59,244 bases of DNA from Planctomicrobium piriforme (GTDB lineage Bacteria; Planctomycetota; Planctomycetia; Planctomycetales; Planctomycetaceae). Position 1 is the first letter of the stretch; every line of letters starts with the position of its first letter. Under the pieces are notes generated by a model that worked only from the letters and a program-made list of their open reading frames with translations, ran no database searches and was not told where the DNA came from. Made by a program: the position numbers and the translations under genes. The stretch covers positions 1-59,244 of the forward strand of contig CAMATH010000043.1 in assembly GCA_945860955.1 (NCBI GenBank), given 5' to 3'. This document shows positions 15,881-26,464 of this stretch, piece after piece.

Positions 15881-18800
15881 ATGAAAAAGGCACGCGTAGT
15901 GCCCTGCCTCGCCATGATGGCAGCCGGCTTGCTGGCCGGCTCAGCGGCCGCCCAGGACGCGCCCGGGAGGGCGGTGGCTGGCGACGGCTCGTCCGGCTTC
16001 GACCGGTTCGGCAACCGCAACTTCCAGTTGCGGTCCGACATTGGCGACGGAGTCGGGTACTCGAACGGCTATCAGACCTTCGGTATCTTCCAGCCGTTGA
16101 TGCTGGAACCGGATCAAAGCCTGTTCTTCGTGAATCCACGCGGGGTTGTCACCTACGAGGGGGATTTCATTGGAAACCTCGGGGGAGGGTTCCGTTGGCT
16201 CAATCCGGAAACCGAACGGATTCTGGGTATCGGCGGCTGGTACGATCACGATGTCAACGGTGCCAACGATTACGACCAGTGGGGCATCAGCTTCGAATCG
16301 CTGGGGAACCTGTTCGATTTTCGCGCGAACGCCTACCTCCCGACTGAGACCTCCGCGAAGACCTTGCAGCAGAATCTGACGGGCAGCGTCTTCTTCGTGG
16401 GCAACAACATCGGGTTGGGACGCTTCTCGGTCTACCAGTCGCACTTTGGCGGCGGTGACTTCGAAGTGGGCGGTGCGCTCATCCCCGGATTTTCCGACGC
16501 CGGCATTCGTGCCTACGCGGGGGGTTACTACCTCCAGGGAGACGATACGATCGGTGCCGGCTACGGCGTCAAGGCCCGCATTGAAGCGTTGATCACCCAG
16601 GACTTTCAGGTCAACGTCGGGTGGACCAACGACACATTCTTCGAAACCAACCTGACCGCCTCGGTCACCTGGTACCTGGGGACGGGAGAGTCGCCCCGCT
16701 GGTTCCAGCGGATGCCGCAGACGACCCGTCTGTATCAGCAGATGGAACGAAACTACCGGAACATGGTGCTGACGCACGATGTCACCGACTTCGTGCTGGC
16801 GCTGCGGGCGGGTGGGACCGGTGGTTCGGGCGGCGCGGTCGGGACGCCGATCGAGGTGTTCCACGTCAACAATCTGGCGGCGGGCGGCGGCGACGGCAGC
16901 TTCGAACGTCCGCTCAACCAGCTCCCCAGCACGACCGCCTCGAGCGTCGACATCATTCTGGTTGATCGGGGCGACGGCACGACAGCCCGCATGAACGGCG
17001 GCATTGTCCTCAACGACTGGCAGCGTCTGCTGGGCGACGGCCGGCAGCACACATTCACCTCAACTCAGGGAACGTTCGTGTTGCCCGGGTTCTCGCCGGG
17101 AGCGTTCCCCGCGATCACCAATCTGGGTGGCAGCGCGGTCACCCTGGCCAGCCACAACGAAGTGTCGGCGTTCCGGATTCCTGGAGCGGGAGCCGCCGGT
17201 ATCACCGGGGGCGACGTCACCGACTTCAACCTCAACAACCTGACGATCACCGATGCCGGAACGCAAGGCATTGTGATCGCGAACGCCAGCGGAACGGGAG
17301 TCATCAACAACGTCACCGTGACGGATGCCGGTCAGAACGGAATCGACATCGCCAGTACGGGCACCTCGCTGCTCGATCTCACGACCCGCAACGTCAACGT
17401 GACCGGAAGTGGCGCGTCGGGATTCAATGGGGTCGGCTTCAATATCAGTACGTTCGACAGCGCGACCGTCAATCTCGACAGCCGTGGTGACACGTTCAGC
17501 AGCAACGCCGAAGACGGTGTGTTGCTCTCCTCCGCGGGGAATTCGACGATCGACGCGCTGTTGCGAAACGCGATCATCCGCACGAACGGTGGAAACGGCG
17601 TGACCGTTCGGGGTGACAACGCGTCGACGATCACCGCGGTTCTCAACACGGCGGACATCTCGTCGAACCGGAACAACGGCGTTCAAATGCGTCTGACTGG
17701 CACCTCGCTCGGCGATCTGTCGGTTCTCAACTCGACCATTCAGGGGAACACGAACGACGGTGTGCGGCTTGACATTGAGGACGCCTCTGTCGCCAATGTG
17801 ACACTGACGAACAACACGATCACGGGCGGCTCGGTGGGACTGACCTTCCTGCTGGTTGGTAACACGCTGACACAGCCGTTCACGATTACGAACTCGACCG
17901 CGGTCGGTGGCCCCGATCTGAGCGAATTCTCAATGACGCTCAACGGCACCAACGTGTTCGACACGTCCAATCCGCCGACGGGAACGCCGTTCGCCCCGGC
18001 CAACGGAACCGAGATCACGGCGGGTTTGAACACGGTGAACGGCACGACCAACCCGCCCGCCTGGCTTGTGGCCGACAATTCCACAACGCTGGATATGACG
18101 TTTGACACGTTGATTCCGACAACTTCGTTCCAGTGGAATATTGACGTTGACCCGAATCCCCTGGTCAACGGCACGATCAATGGAAATCAGTTGATTGGAA
18201 CACAGGTCACCGCGACCTACTCCGACGGCCAGATCCTCACCGGGGCCCTCGTCGCGGTCGCCGGCCAGCCCAACGCGTCGACCTTCGTCGCGACTTCGGG
18301 TCTGGGTGGTGGAAGTGGCGTTCACATTCTCGGCAGTGGAACGGGCGAACTGCGAAGCGCCACGATCAGCAACAACAGCATCACCCGTTCGGGATCGCAC
18401 GGCGTGAGCATCGACATGCAGGACAGTTCGATCGTCGGAGTCGGAGGTGTCCGGATCGCGAACAACACGATCACAGACAACGGGTCGGCCACCGGCTCGA
18501 CCGGCGACGGCATCAACGTGCTGGTGCGAAACTCGGCTCAAATCGGTTCGGGCCTGCTGAATATCAACACGAACACCATCACCGACAACACGGGCAATGG
18601 TGTGGGATTGCGTGCGGAAGACTCGGCCCTGCTGAACGCGGTGCTGCGTGGCAACACGATCACAGACAACGCCCTGGCGGGTGTGTCGGTCTCGTCTGCC
18701 GCCGCTCCGACCGTCAATGTCAGCCTGCTGGAGCAGAACATCATCCGCACCAACGGGACGGATGGCGTGGTGTTCGACATGATCGGCACCAACACGACCA

Positions 18801-20887
18801 CCGTCATCAGCAACGCGATCATCAGCGACAACGGTGGGTTCGGTATCGCTGCGACCGCGACGGGGGGAAACTTCGACCTGACCGTCGGGGGAGTGCTGGC
18901 CACCGACCGGGTGCTGCTTGACAACAACGTGGGGGCGGGTATCGCCTTCACACTGCTCGACACGGCGACCGGGACCACGTTTATCGCGAACAACCGGATC
19001 ACCAACACAACCGCTCTCGCGGGGAGTACAACGTACACCGGACAAGCGATCGACATCCGTCTGACCGACTCGGGAATCCCGGTGACAGCGACCTCTTCCC
19101 TGGTCAACTCGCTCATCATTTCCAATGAACTGGGGAGCGAGACCACGCCCGCCGACGGTAACGCCGGTGCCGGCCTGGTGGTCTTCGCCAACAACAACAC
19201 CACGATCGACGCCTTGATCGTCGCCAACAATCTGGTCGCCAACAATGGTGCCCAGGGGGTGGTGTTTGACCGCCGGAATACGGCCACAGTCGACGGCGTG
19301 ATCCTCAGCGACAACCGGATTATCAACAACCCCGGCGTCGGTGTGGAGATCAATGTCCGCAACGCCAACAACGACGTCAACAATTACCTCCTTGCCCGAA
19401 ACGAGATTCTCAACTCGGGAGGAGTGGGCGTGTTGCTCAACGTGGAAGCGGACGGTCAGTTGCAGGCCGACCTCGAAGAAAACACCATCACAGGCAGCGG
19501 CAGCCACGGTATCCGGCTAATCGAGACGATCAACTCCGAGAACGACACCCGGTTCATCACCGGAACCTGGGAACGGAACACGATTTCGAACAACGCCGGT
19601 GCCGGTATCTTCGACGCCTTCGCCAATGGAATCAACGGGGCCGCCGTCTCGAACCTCAACATCGGTACGTTGGGGAACGGTAACATCATCGAGAACAACC
19701 AGGGAACCGGTATCGTCATCGGCTCCCCCGGGACCGGAACGATCACCGCCAACTCGATCAGTGGCAACGGCGCGGGTGTCGCTGGGACCACAGGGGTCGG
19801 TGGTATCGACCTCAACATCATCCGCAGCACGACCAACCTGATCAACGTCTGGTCGATCAGCTCGAACACGATCGTTGCCAACATCGGGGACGGCATCGAG
19901 GTCCTCAACGACCAACCCCGCTTCGACCCGGCCACCCCGGGCCTGCAGGTCACGATCAGCGACAACACGATTCGCCGAAACACCGGTCGCGGCATCGACA
20001 TCCTGAACCGAATGGCTCCGGGGGAATTCCGGTCCGACCTGGCGATTTCGGTCGCGGGGAACCGGATCCAGGAAAACTTCCTCGAAGGTGTGTACCTGGT
20101 CAACACGTCATCCTCCTCGCAGAATCAAACCGCTTCGGCCGCCGCGACTCTCGCCGCCGACGGAGCGACCAACGTCCGGCCCCGCGTCGACTTCAGCTTC
20201 GCCGACAACCTGGTCACAGGCAACGGAACGAACAGTGTGTTTAACTCGACCGGCCTGATTGTGCGGGTTGGTACGAGCGACGGGGGTTATGGATTCACCA
20301 ACCCTGGCGGGTTCTTCTCCAGCGGTCGTGGCGGCGTGGGAGCCGAGGTGACCAACAACACTTTCGGTGGAAACTTCGGCAACGACATTTACTACGACTC
20401 GTTCACCTCGACGACCGATCCTGGCCAGTCGACGGGAACGTGGAGCGACATCGCTTTCGCCCCGACGTTCTACCAGGGTGACCCCCTCGCCCGTCTCGAT
20501 CTGATCCAGACCGGGAACATTTTCGATTCGACGGCGGTCAACAACGCGGGAGCCTTCTACAGCAACGCCGAAGCGGTCTTCAAGTCGCGTGACGTCGCAC
20601 AAACAGACCCTGGCCCGTTCCAATCAAACACCCGCGAACGGAATGCCCAACGACTTGGGTTCCGTGGCACACTGCCCCCCGGTACCCCGGGCGGGGCCTC
20701 GAATCTCTTCCTGTACGCTGGACTGGGACAGAGTACTTTCCGAATTCAAACGGGATTCGACGCCACTGCCGGCTTTATCACCGACGACGCACCGTACAAC
20801 AACATATTCGATGCTTTCGGTGTGTTCAGCCCCACGGGTGCCGGCTTCCGGCCGGAAGCGATGCCCTACGGCTGGACCGAGTTCTAA
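15881..20887 (+). CDS. Inverse-autotransporter-like giant surface protein with beta-helix passenger
   Basis: 1668 residues from ATG 15881, chosen because GGAG lies 8 bases upstream and a signal peptide follows at once (MKKARVV...GLLAGSAAA, cleavage near 24). Residues about 40-270 resemble the beta-barrel of inverse autotransporters (intimin/invasin type): GGGFRWLNPETERILGIGGW, YDQWGISFESLGNLFDFRAN and AYLPTETSAKTLQQN are the typical strands. A helical linker (TRLYQQMERNYRNM) follows. From about 330 to 1600 the chain consists of right-handed parallel beta-helix repeats of the form N.IT.N.. followed by G(V/I).(V/I), over forty of them. The barrel should sit in the outer membrane and display the passenger. 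A strong terminator follows. Confidence 0.85.
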   Translation: MKKARVVPCLAMMAAGLLAGSAAAQDAPGRAVAGDGSSGFDRFGNRNFQLRSDIGDGVGYSNGYQTFGIFQPLMLEPDQSLFFVNPRGVVTYEGDFIGNLGGGFRWLNPETERILGIGGWYDHDVNGANDYDQWGISFESLGNLFDFRANAYLPTETSAKTLQQNLTGSVFFVGNNIGLGRFSVYQSHFGGGDFEVGGALIPGFSDAGIRAYAGGYYLQGDDTIGAGYGVKARIEALITQDFQVNVGWTNDTFFETNLTASVTWYLGTGESPRWFQRMPQTTRLYQQMERNYRNMVLTHDVTDFVLALRAGGTGGSGGAVGTPIEVFHVNNLAAGGGDGSFERPLNQLPSTTASSVDIILVDRGDGTTARMNGGIVLNDWQRLLGDGRQHTFTSTQGTFVLPGFSPGAFPAITNLGGSAVTLASHNEVSAFRIPGAGAAGITGGDVTDFNLNNLTITDAGTQGIVIANASGTGVINNVTVTDAGQNGIDIASTGTSLLDLTTRNVNVTGSGASGFNGVGFNISTFDSATVNLDSRGDTFSSNAEDGVLLSSAGNSTIDALLRNAIIRTNGGNGVTVRGDNASTITAVLNTADISSNRNNGVQMRLTGTSLGDLSVLNSTIQGNTNDGVRLDIEDASVANVTLTNNTITGGSVGLTFLLVGNTLTQPFTITNSTAVGGPDLSEFSMTLNGTNVFDTSNPPTGTPFAPANGTEITAGLNTVNGTTNPPAWLVADNSTTLDMTFDTLIPTTSFQWNIDVDPNPLVNGTINGNQLIGTQVTATYSDGQILTGALVAVAGQPNASTFVATSGLGGGSGVHILGSGTGELRSATISNNSITRSGSHGVSIDMQDSSIVGVGGVRIANNTITDNGSATGSTGDGINVLVRNSAQIGSGLLNINTNTITDNTGNGVGLRAEDSALLNAVLRGNTITDNALAGVSVSSAAAPTVNVSLLEQNIIRTNGTDGVVFDMIGTNTTTVISNAIISDNGGFGIAATATGGNFDLTVGGVLATDRVLLDNNVGAGIAFTLLDTATGTTFIANNRITNTTALAGSTTYTGQAIDIRLTDSGIPVTATSSLVNSLIISNELGSETTPADGNAGAGLVVFANNNTTIDALIVANNLVANNGAQGVVFDRRNTATVDGVILSDNRIINNPGVGVEINVRNANNDVNNYLLARNEILNSGGVGVLLNVEADGQLQADLEENTITGSGSHGIRLIETINSENDTRFITGTWERNTISNNAGAGIFDAFANGINGAAVSNLNIGTLGNGNIIENNQGTGIVIGSPGTGTITANSISGNGAGVAGTTGVGGIDLNIIRSTTNLINVWSISSNTIVANIGDGIEVLNDQPRFDPATPGLQVTISDNTIRRNTGRGIDILNRMAPGEFRSDLAISVAGNRIQENFLEGVYLVNTSSSSQNQTASAAATLAADGATNVRPRVDFSFADNLVTGNGTNSVFNSTGLIVRVGTSDGGYGFTNPGGFFSSGRGGVGAEVTNNTFGGNFGNDIYYDSFTSTTDPGQSTGTWSDIAFAPTFYQGDPLARLDLIQTGNIFDSTAVNNAGAFYSNAEAVFKSRDVAQTDPGPFQSNTRERNAQRLGFRGTLPPGTPGGASNLFLYAGLGQSTFRIQTGFDATAGFITDDAPYNNIFDAFGVFSPTGAGFRPEAMPYGWTEF

Positions 20888-20925
20888 TCGTCGCCGTCTG
20901 ACTCAACGTTGTTGAAACGAACCAG

Positions 20926-20966
20926 GGCCCGGTCGCAAATCTTGCGACCGGGCCTTTTTGTTTTAT
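20926..20966 (+). terminator. Rho-independent terminator of the giant surface protein gene
   Basis: GGCCCGGTCGCAA, three-base loop ATC, TTGCGACCGGGCC, then TTTTTGTTTT: a perfect 13-bp stem with a U-rich tail, 38 bases after the stop codon. One of the clearest intrinsic terminators in the window. Confidence 0.92.
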
Positions 20967-21252
20967 TCATCGATGAGAACGTCCAGGAAAGGCAAAACTG
21001 TCACGAAAAACCAGACTGGAATCAAAGTCCTTTTTTGGGAACCATTTCGAACTGCAATCAGTCCCGTTCATGTCAAGAGGCTGTCACCTGGGGCTTAAGC
21101 CGGTGCGCCTTCAGTGCCGCATCTCGGATTGGAAAGGCTCAATCCGCCATGGTGACACGGATGTCGAGAAACACCAGCGGTTTCCGATTCCTTGCGGGCG
21201 CAGTCCGGGTTCCCGATCACACTTCCCACCGTGCGGTGTCAACTACGCCATG
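20967..21252. other. Intergenic between convergent genes, nothing found
   Basis: 286 bases between the surface-protein terminator and the stop codon of the minus-strand PBP fusion. No coding signal, RNA or repeat was recognised. Confidence 0.4.
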
Positions 21253-23190
21253 CTACTTCTTATGCCCGCGCTCGTTCCACGCCCAGCGATACAAATTGCG
21301 AGAATCACTGGCGGCGGCACCGGCGGATGGCGATCCCAGAACGACGACAATCAACTCGTCCTTCCCCCGGATCCCGGCCGACACCAGGCACGAGCCGGCC
21401 GCTTTTGTGTAACCGGTCTTCACGCCACGATACCCCTCAATCCCCAGTAATCGGTTCGTATTTCTCCAGACTACCGTTCGGGCTTTTCCCTCGGGGGACC
21501 GCACTTCGACTGTGTGTTCGCGGGTCGCGACGATCTTCCGAAACAGGTCATCGCGAAGCGCCGCCGACGTCAATCGAGCCAGATCGCGGGCACTTGACGT
21601 GTGCTTCGACTGTGGCAGCCCGTGCGGATTGAGATACCGAGACTCCTTGAGGCCCAGGCGACCCGCTTCCCGATTCATTTCCGCGACAAATCGGCTCAGT
21701 CGATCGGTGGCCCCCGATTTGGCCGCGGGTTCAAAGCGATCTCCCAGAAATCGCCCGACAGCGACCGCCGCGTCGTTTCCCGAGGGGAGCAGCATTCCAA
21801 ACAGCAGGTCGCGAAACCTGAGTTTCTCACCCCGGTTCAAACCGCAACTGGAACCGGGGGTCTGGTCCGACGGTTCGTCAAACGTCACTTCCGTTTTCAG
21901 CAACGAGGGATCGGCGGCGACCGCCTTCATCGCCACCAGAGCCGTCATGATTTTTGTAGTACTGGCGACCTCGCGAACAGCCCCCGCCTGCGGATGATTC
22001 CACAACAGCGAACCGGTTTTCGCGTCGGCGACCGCCCAGGCCTGACAGCAGACAAACGGCTTCCCGTTCAACGGGTCGGCGGGTTCCAAGGGAGCCAGTG
22101 GCTTAGTCGATGCGGCAGCCGTCAATGTCACGTCGCTCGCCGCCGGTTCCAGTCCCTTCCCATCCGCTTCCACCACATCACCAACCGCGCTGTCTGAGGT
22201 CGCAGGAGACGGCACCTCATCACACTCCGCGCACGCGACGTTGGTCTCACCCGGCGATCCGCCGCATCCATCGTCCGCCTCGATTCCCTCCTTCGGAACC
22301 GGAGTGAAATAGTCGAGGACTTCGCGAGCGACTCGCGCGCATAACAAATCCCCCTCATTGTCGTCTGTCCAGCGGCGGTCGGCACTTTCGCTGGTCAAGA
22401 CGCAAATCGCGACCGGGCCTTTCGGCGTTTCCAGAATACCGGCGGCGGTTCGCGCCGCTTCGACGCTTCCCGTCTTGAACGCGATCTTGGTTCCATCCGG
22501 CAGGAATCGCGGGAACTTCAATTTGTCATCGCACGTCAACAGGTGAGCTCGCATCGCGTCGCTCGCCTCGGGGCTGACGAGTTTGCGGTTTTGCAGCAGG
22601 CTCAATAACCCGACCATTTCGTCGGCGGTGGTACTCCCCAACCCGAATTGTTTGCTGCGGTCGGGAAAGATTGACGTTTCGCGCAGATAGACCTTCGAAT
22701 GGAGTTTCGTGTTGGGAAAACCCAGTTCCTCCATCGTTTTTGAGGTCGAAAGGATGCCGATCCGGTCAATCACCAGGTTGGTCGCGGTATTGTCGGAAAA
22801 CGCGATCATCAGACGAATCGCGTCCCGCAAAGGGAATTTCACTCCCTCCGAGAAGTGCGGTGTCAGAATTCCCGCACCAGGAACCTTGTCGGCTTCATGC
22901 AGTTCCAAGACTTCATCAAAGTCAATTTTCCCCGCCGCCGACTGCCGGTACGCTTCGATCATGACCGGGAACTTGATCAGGCTGGCGGTCGGCATAGGTT
23001 CGGCCGAGCGGTGCCGAAAGCTCTCGTGCGTTTCGAGGTGTTCGATGGCGATCGCGACCTGGCCGGCGTGATCTTCGATCAGCGGTTCCAGTCGCGACGG
23101 CAATGTATCGGCCAGAACGAACGGACCGCGGAACGTCAACCAGACGACCAGCCCGGCGGCGAGCGTGGCGCGAAAATGTGAGGAAGACAT
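21253..23190 (-). CDS. Fusion of class A beta-lactamase-like and D-Ala-D-Ala carboxypeptidase (S11) domains
   Basis: 645 residues with a signal peptide (about 1-27). Domain one (about 30-300) is a class A beta-lactamase-type serine hydrolase: SLIK (70-73), SDN (132-134), KTG (239-241). The omega-loop Glu motif ExxLN is not visible, so it may be a transpeptidase or carboxypeptidase rather than a beta-lactamase. A flexible Ser/Ala/Glu-rich linker with several Cys residues (about 300-375) joins it to domain two (about 378-640), a peptidase S11 D,D-carboxypeptidase (PBP5/DacA type): STTK (410-413), SGN (470-472), KTG (591-593). It acts on peptidoglycan in the periplasm. The next gene, on the other strand, is another D,D-carboxypeptidase, so a shared regulatory region (23191-23404) is plausible. 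Confidence 0.92.
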   Translation of the reverse strand: MSSSHFRATLAAGLVVWLTFRGPFVLADTLPSRLEPLIEDHAGQVAIAIEHLETHESFRHRSAEPMPTASLIKFPVMIEAYRQSAAGKIDFDEVLELHEADKVPGAGILTPHFSEGVKFPLRDAIRLMIAFSDNTATNLVIDRIGILSTSKTMEELGFPNTKLHSKVYLRETSIFPDRSKQFGLGSTTADEMVGLLSLLQNRKLVSPEASDAMRAHLLTCDDKLKFPRFLPDGTKIAFKTGSVEAARTAAGILETPKGPVAICVLTSESADRRWTDDNEGDLLCARVAREVLDYFTPVPKEGIEADDGCGGSPGETNVACAECDEVPSPATSDSAVGDVVEADGKGLEPAASDVTLTAAASTKPLAPLEPADPLNGKPFVCCQAWAVADAKTGSLLWNHPQAGAVREVASTTKIMTALVAMKAVAADPSLLKTEVTFDEPSDQTPGSSCGLNRGEKLRFRDLLFGMLLPSGNDAAVAVGRFLGDRFEPAAKSGATDRLSRFVAEMNREAGRLGLKESRYLNPHGLPQSKHTSSARDLARLTSAALRDDLFRKIVATREHTVEVRSPEGKARTVVWRNTNRLLGIEGYRGVKTGYTKAAGSCLVSAGIRGKDELIVVVLGSPSAGAAASDSRNLYRWAWNERGHKK

Positions 23191-23404
23191 GTGTGAAGCT
23201 TGAAGTTCGAGCGAACAAGTGGAGTTCCGCGGGAGCGGCGAGACCGCGGTCGGAACCGGCCGGGAGAAGTCGGTCCACCCAGCATTTTGCCGTTTTCCGC
23301 CACCATTCGCCAGCGGGAACCCCCGGTTGGCCAGTTCCCGCGACTGGCCAGCTTGGCTATCCTGTCACCAGTCACCCATTTCCTTTGGTTCAAGGTCTGC
23401 GACC

Positions 23405-24982
23405 ATGCGTGTTCGGATGCCAGGTTCACGACGAATTCGAAGCGGCATTCTGGCGATTTTCTGCCTGCTGATCCCGGTTGTCACTTCAGGACAGACTCCG
23501 CTCCCGCCGGGTGTCGAACAGGTTCTGGCGGCCCCAGAATACAAGCACACGTTGTGGGGTTTGCTGGTGGTCGACGTCGCGACGGGAACGACGGTCTATG
23601 AACTCAATCCCGACAAGCTCTTCACTCCCGCGTCGGTCACCAAACTGTTTTCCGTCGCGGCCGCTCTCGACGGACTTGGGGCCGATTATCGATTCACCAC
23701 CCCGGTCGTGCAGCGAGGTGAAATCGATGCGGCCGGGGAGTTGCGCGGCGATCTGGTGCTGCTGGCAAGTGGGGATCTCTCGATGGGCGGCAGAACTCTG
23801 CCCGATGGCACAATCGCCTTTACGAATAACGACCACACCTACGCCAACGGAGGAGATAAAGGGGAATTGACCGCCCCCGATCCGCTCGCAGGCCTGAATG
23901 AACTCGCCCGGCAGATCGCGGCGGCGGGTGTGAAACGCGTTCACGGTGACGTTCTTGTGGACGATCGCCTGTTCGACAAAGAGACCAGCACCGGAAGCGG
24001 CCCGGCACGGGTGAATCCGATTCTCATCAACGACAATCTGATCGATCTCACCATCACTCCGGGTGAACTTGGCAAACCCGCCAAAATCACGGTTCGTCCC
24101 GCGACGTCATTGATCCGGGTCGACTGCCGACTCGAGACCGCCGCCGAGGGAACGCCCCTCGCAACGACCATTCGGGCCACTGCACCCTACGACCTCATCG
24201 TCGGTGGCAAGATCGCGGTCGGTAACAAACCGGTCGTGCGAGTGTATGAAGTTCCCAACGCCGCTTCGTTCGCCCGATCGCTGTTCATCGAAGCGCTGGA
24301 ACGGGCCGGTGTCACACTGGAGGCGTCCCCCCTGGTCGAGCAGGGAGAAGGAGCGTTGACACTTCCTCGAGAGGCGTACGCCAAATTGCCCCCGGTGGCG
24401 CAATTGTCGTCACCCCCCTTCAGCGAGTCGGCGAAACTGGTTCTCAAGGTCAGTCACAATCTGCACGCCAGCACTTTGCCGATGTTGTTGGCTTCCACAA
24501 AAAACAAACGGACACTGGCCGACGGATTGGCGTTGCAGCACGACTTTCTGGCACGCGTGGGAGTGGATGTCGAGACCATTTCGTTCGGCGGCGGGGCGGG
24601 GGGATCGCAGGCCGACTGTGTGACGCCCCGCGCCACGGTGCAGTTGCTGCAAGGGATGCGGAATCATCCGGCGGCCCAGGCGTACCGGGGTGCGCTCCCC
24701 ATTCTGGGAGTCGACGGGACGCTTTCGGAAACCGTTCCCGTCGACAGCCCGGCGCGAGGCAAGGTTTTCGCCAAAACGGGAACGTACTATTGGGACAACA
24801 CGCTCAACAAACGCTACCTGCTGACGAGCAAAGCGCTCGCCGGCTACATGACCACGGCGAAAAACCGGGAACTCGCGTTCGCGGTCTTCCTCAATCGCGC
24901 TCATATCGCCAAATCAAGCGACACCGCGCTCGCCGGCAAAGCGCTCGGAAAGATCTGCGAAGCGATCTATCTCGAACAGTAA
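23405..24982 (+). CDS. dacB: D-alanyl-D-alanine carboxypeptidase/endopeptidase, S13 (PBP4) family
   Basis: 525 residues from ATG 23405; the open frame begins upstream but only this Met is followed by a signal peptide (RSGILAIFCLLIPVVTSG, about 12-29). Catalytic motifs of family S13 are SVTK (77-80, in FTPASVTKLF), SHN (350-352, in KVSHNLHAS) and KTG (457-459, in FAKTGTYYW). Between the first two lies the long insertion typical of DacB (beta-strands, LASGDLSMGGRTL). The enzyme removes terminal D-Ala or cuts cross-bridges in the periplasm. It is divergent from the PBP fusion gene, with 214 bases between start codons. Confidence 0.92.
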   Translation: MRVRMPGSRRIRSGILAIFCLLIPVVTSGQTPLPPGVEQVLAAPEYKHTLWGLLVVDVATGTTVYELNPDKLFTPASVTKLFSVAAALDGLGADYRFTTPVVQRGEIDAAGELRGDLVLLASGDLSMGGRTLPDGTIAFTNNDHTYANGGDKGELTAPDPLAGLNELARQIAAAGVKRVHGDVLVDDRLFDKETSTGSGPARVNPILINDNLIDLTITPGELGKPAKITVRPATSLIRVDCRLETAAEGTPLATTIRATAPYDLIVGGKIAVGNKPVVRVYEVPNAASFARSLFIEALERAGVTLEASPLVEQGEGALTLPREAYAKLPPVAQLSSPPFSESAKLVLKVSHNLHASTLPMLLASTKNKRTLADGLALQHDFLARVGVDVETISFGGGAGGSQADCVTPRATVQLLQGMRNHPAAQAYRGALPILGVDGTLSETVPVDSPARGKVFAKTGTYYWDNTLNKRYLLTSKALAGYMTTAKNRELAFAVFLNRAHIAKSSDTALAGKALGKICEAIYLEQ

Positions 24983-25007
24983 CGATTCAGAAAGGAATCG
25001 ATTGCAC

Positions 25008-26411
<1,404 letters not shown>

Positions 26412-26428
26412 GCGCGAATTGTGTATTG

Positions 26429-26457
26429 CAGACAGGCCAACGCCGTCCGGATAAAAT
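26429..26457 (+). promoter_or_regulatory. Predicted promoter for the 26465 PSD1 gene, leaderless geometry
   Basis: CAGACA (26429-26434), 17-base spacer, TAAAAT (26452-26457). The ATG lies only seven bases after the -10 box, so transcription would start at or next to the start codon, and no ribosome site is seen. Confidence 0.35.
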
Positions 26458-26464
26458 CGTCCTC

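Noticed and set aside
17930-19507. A 525-codon minus-strand frame in the surface protein gene
   Set aside because: Antisense of the Asn/Thr-rich repeats; it is rich in Val, Asp and Arg without any domain and has no start signals.
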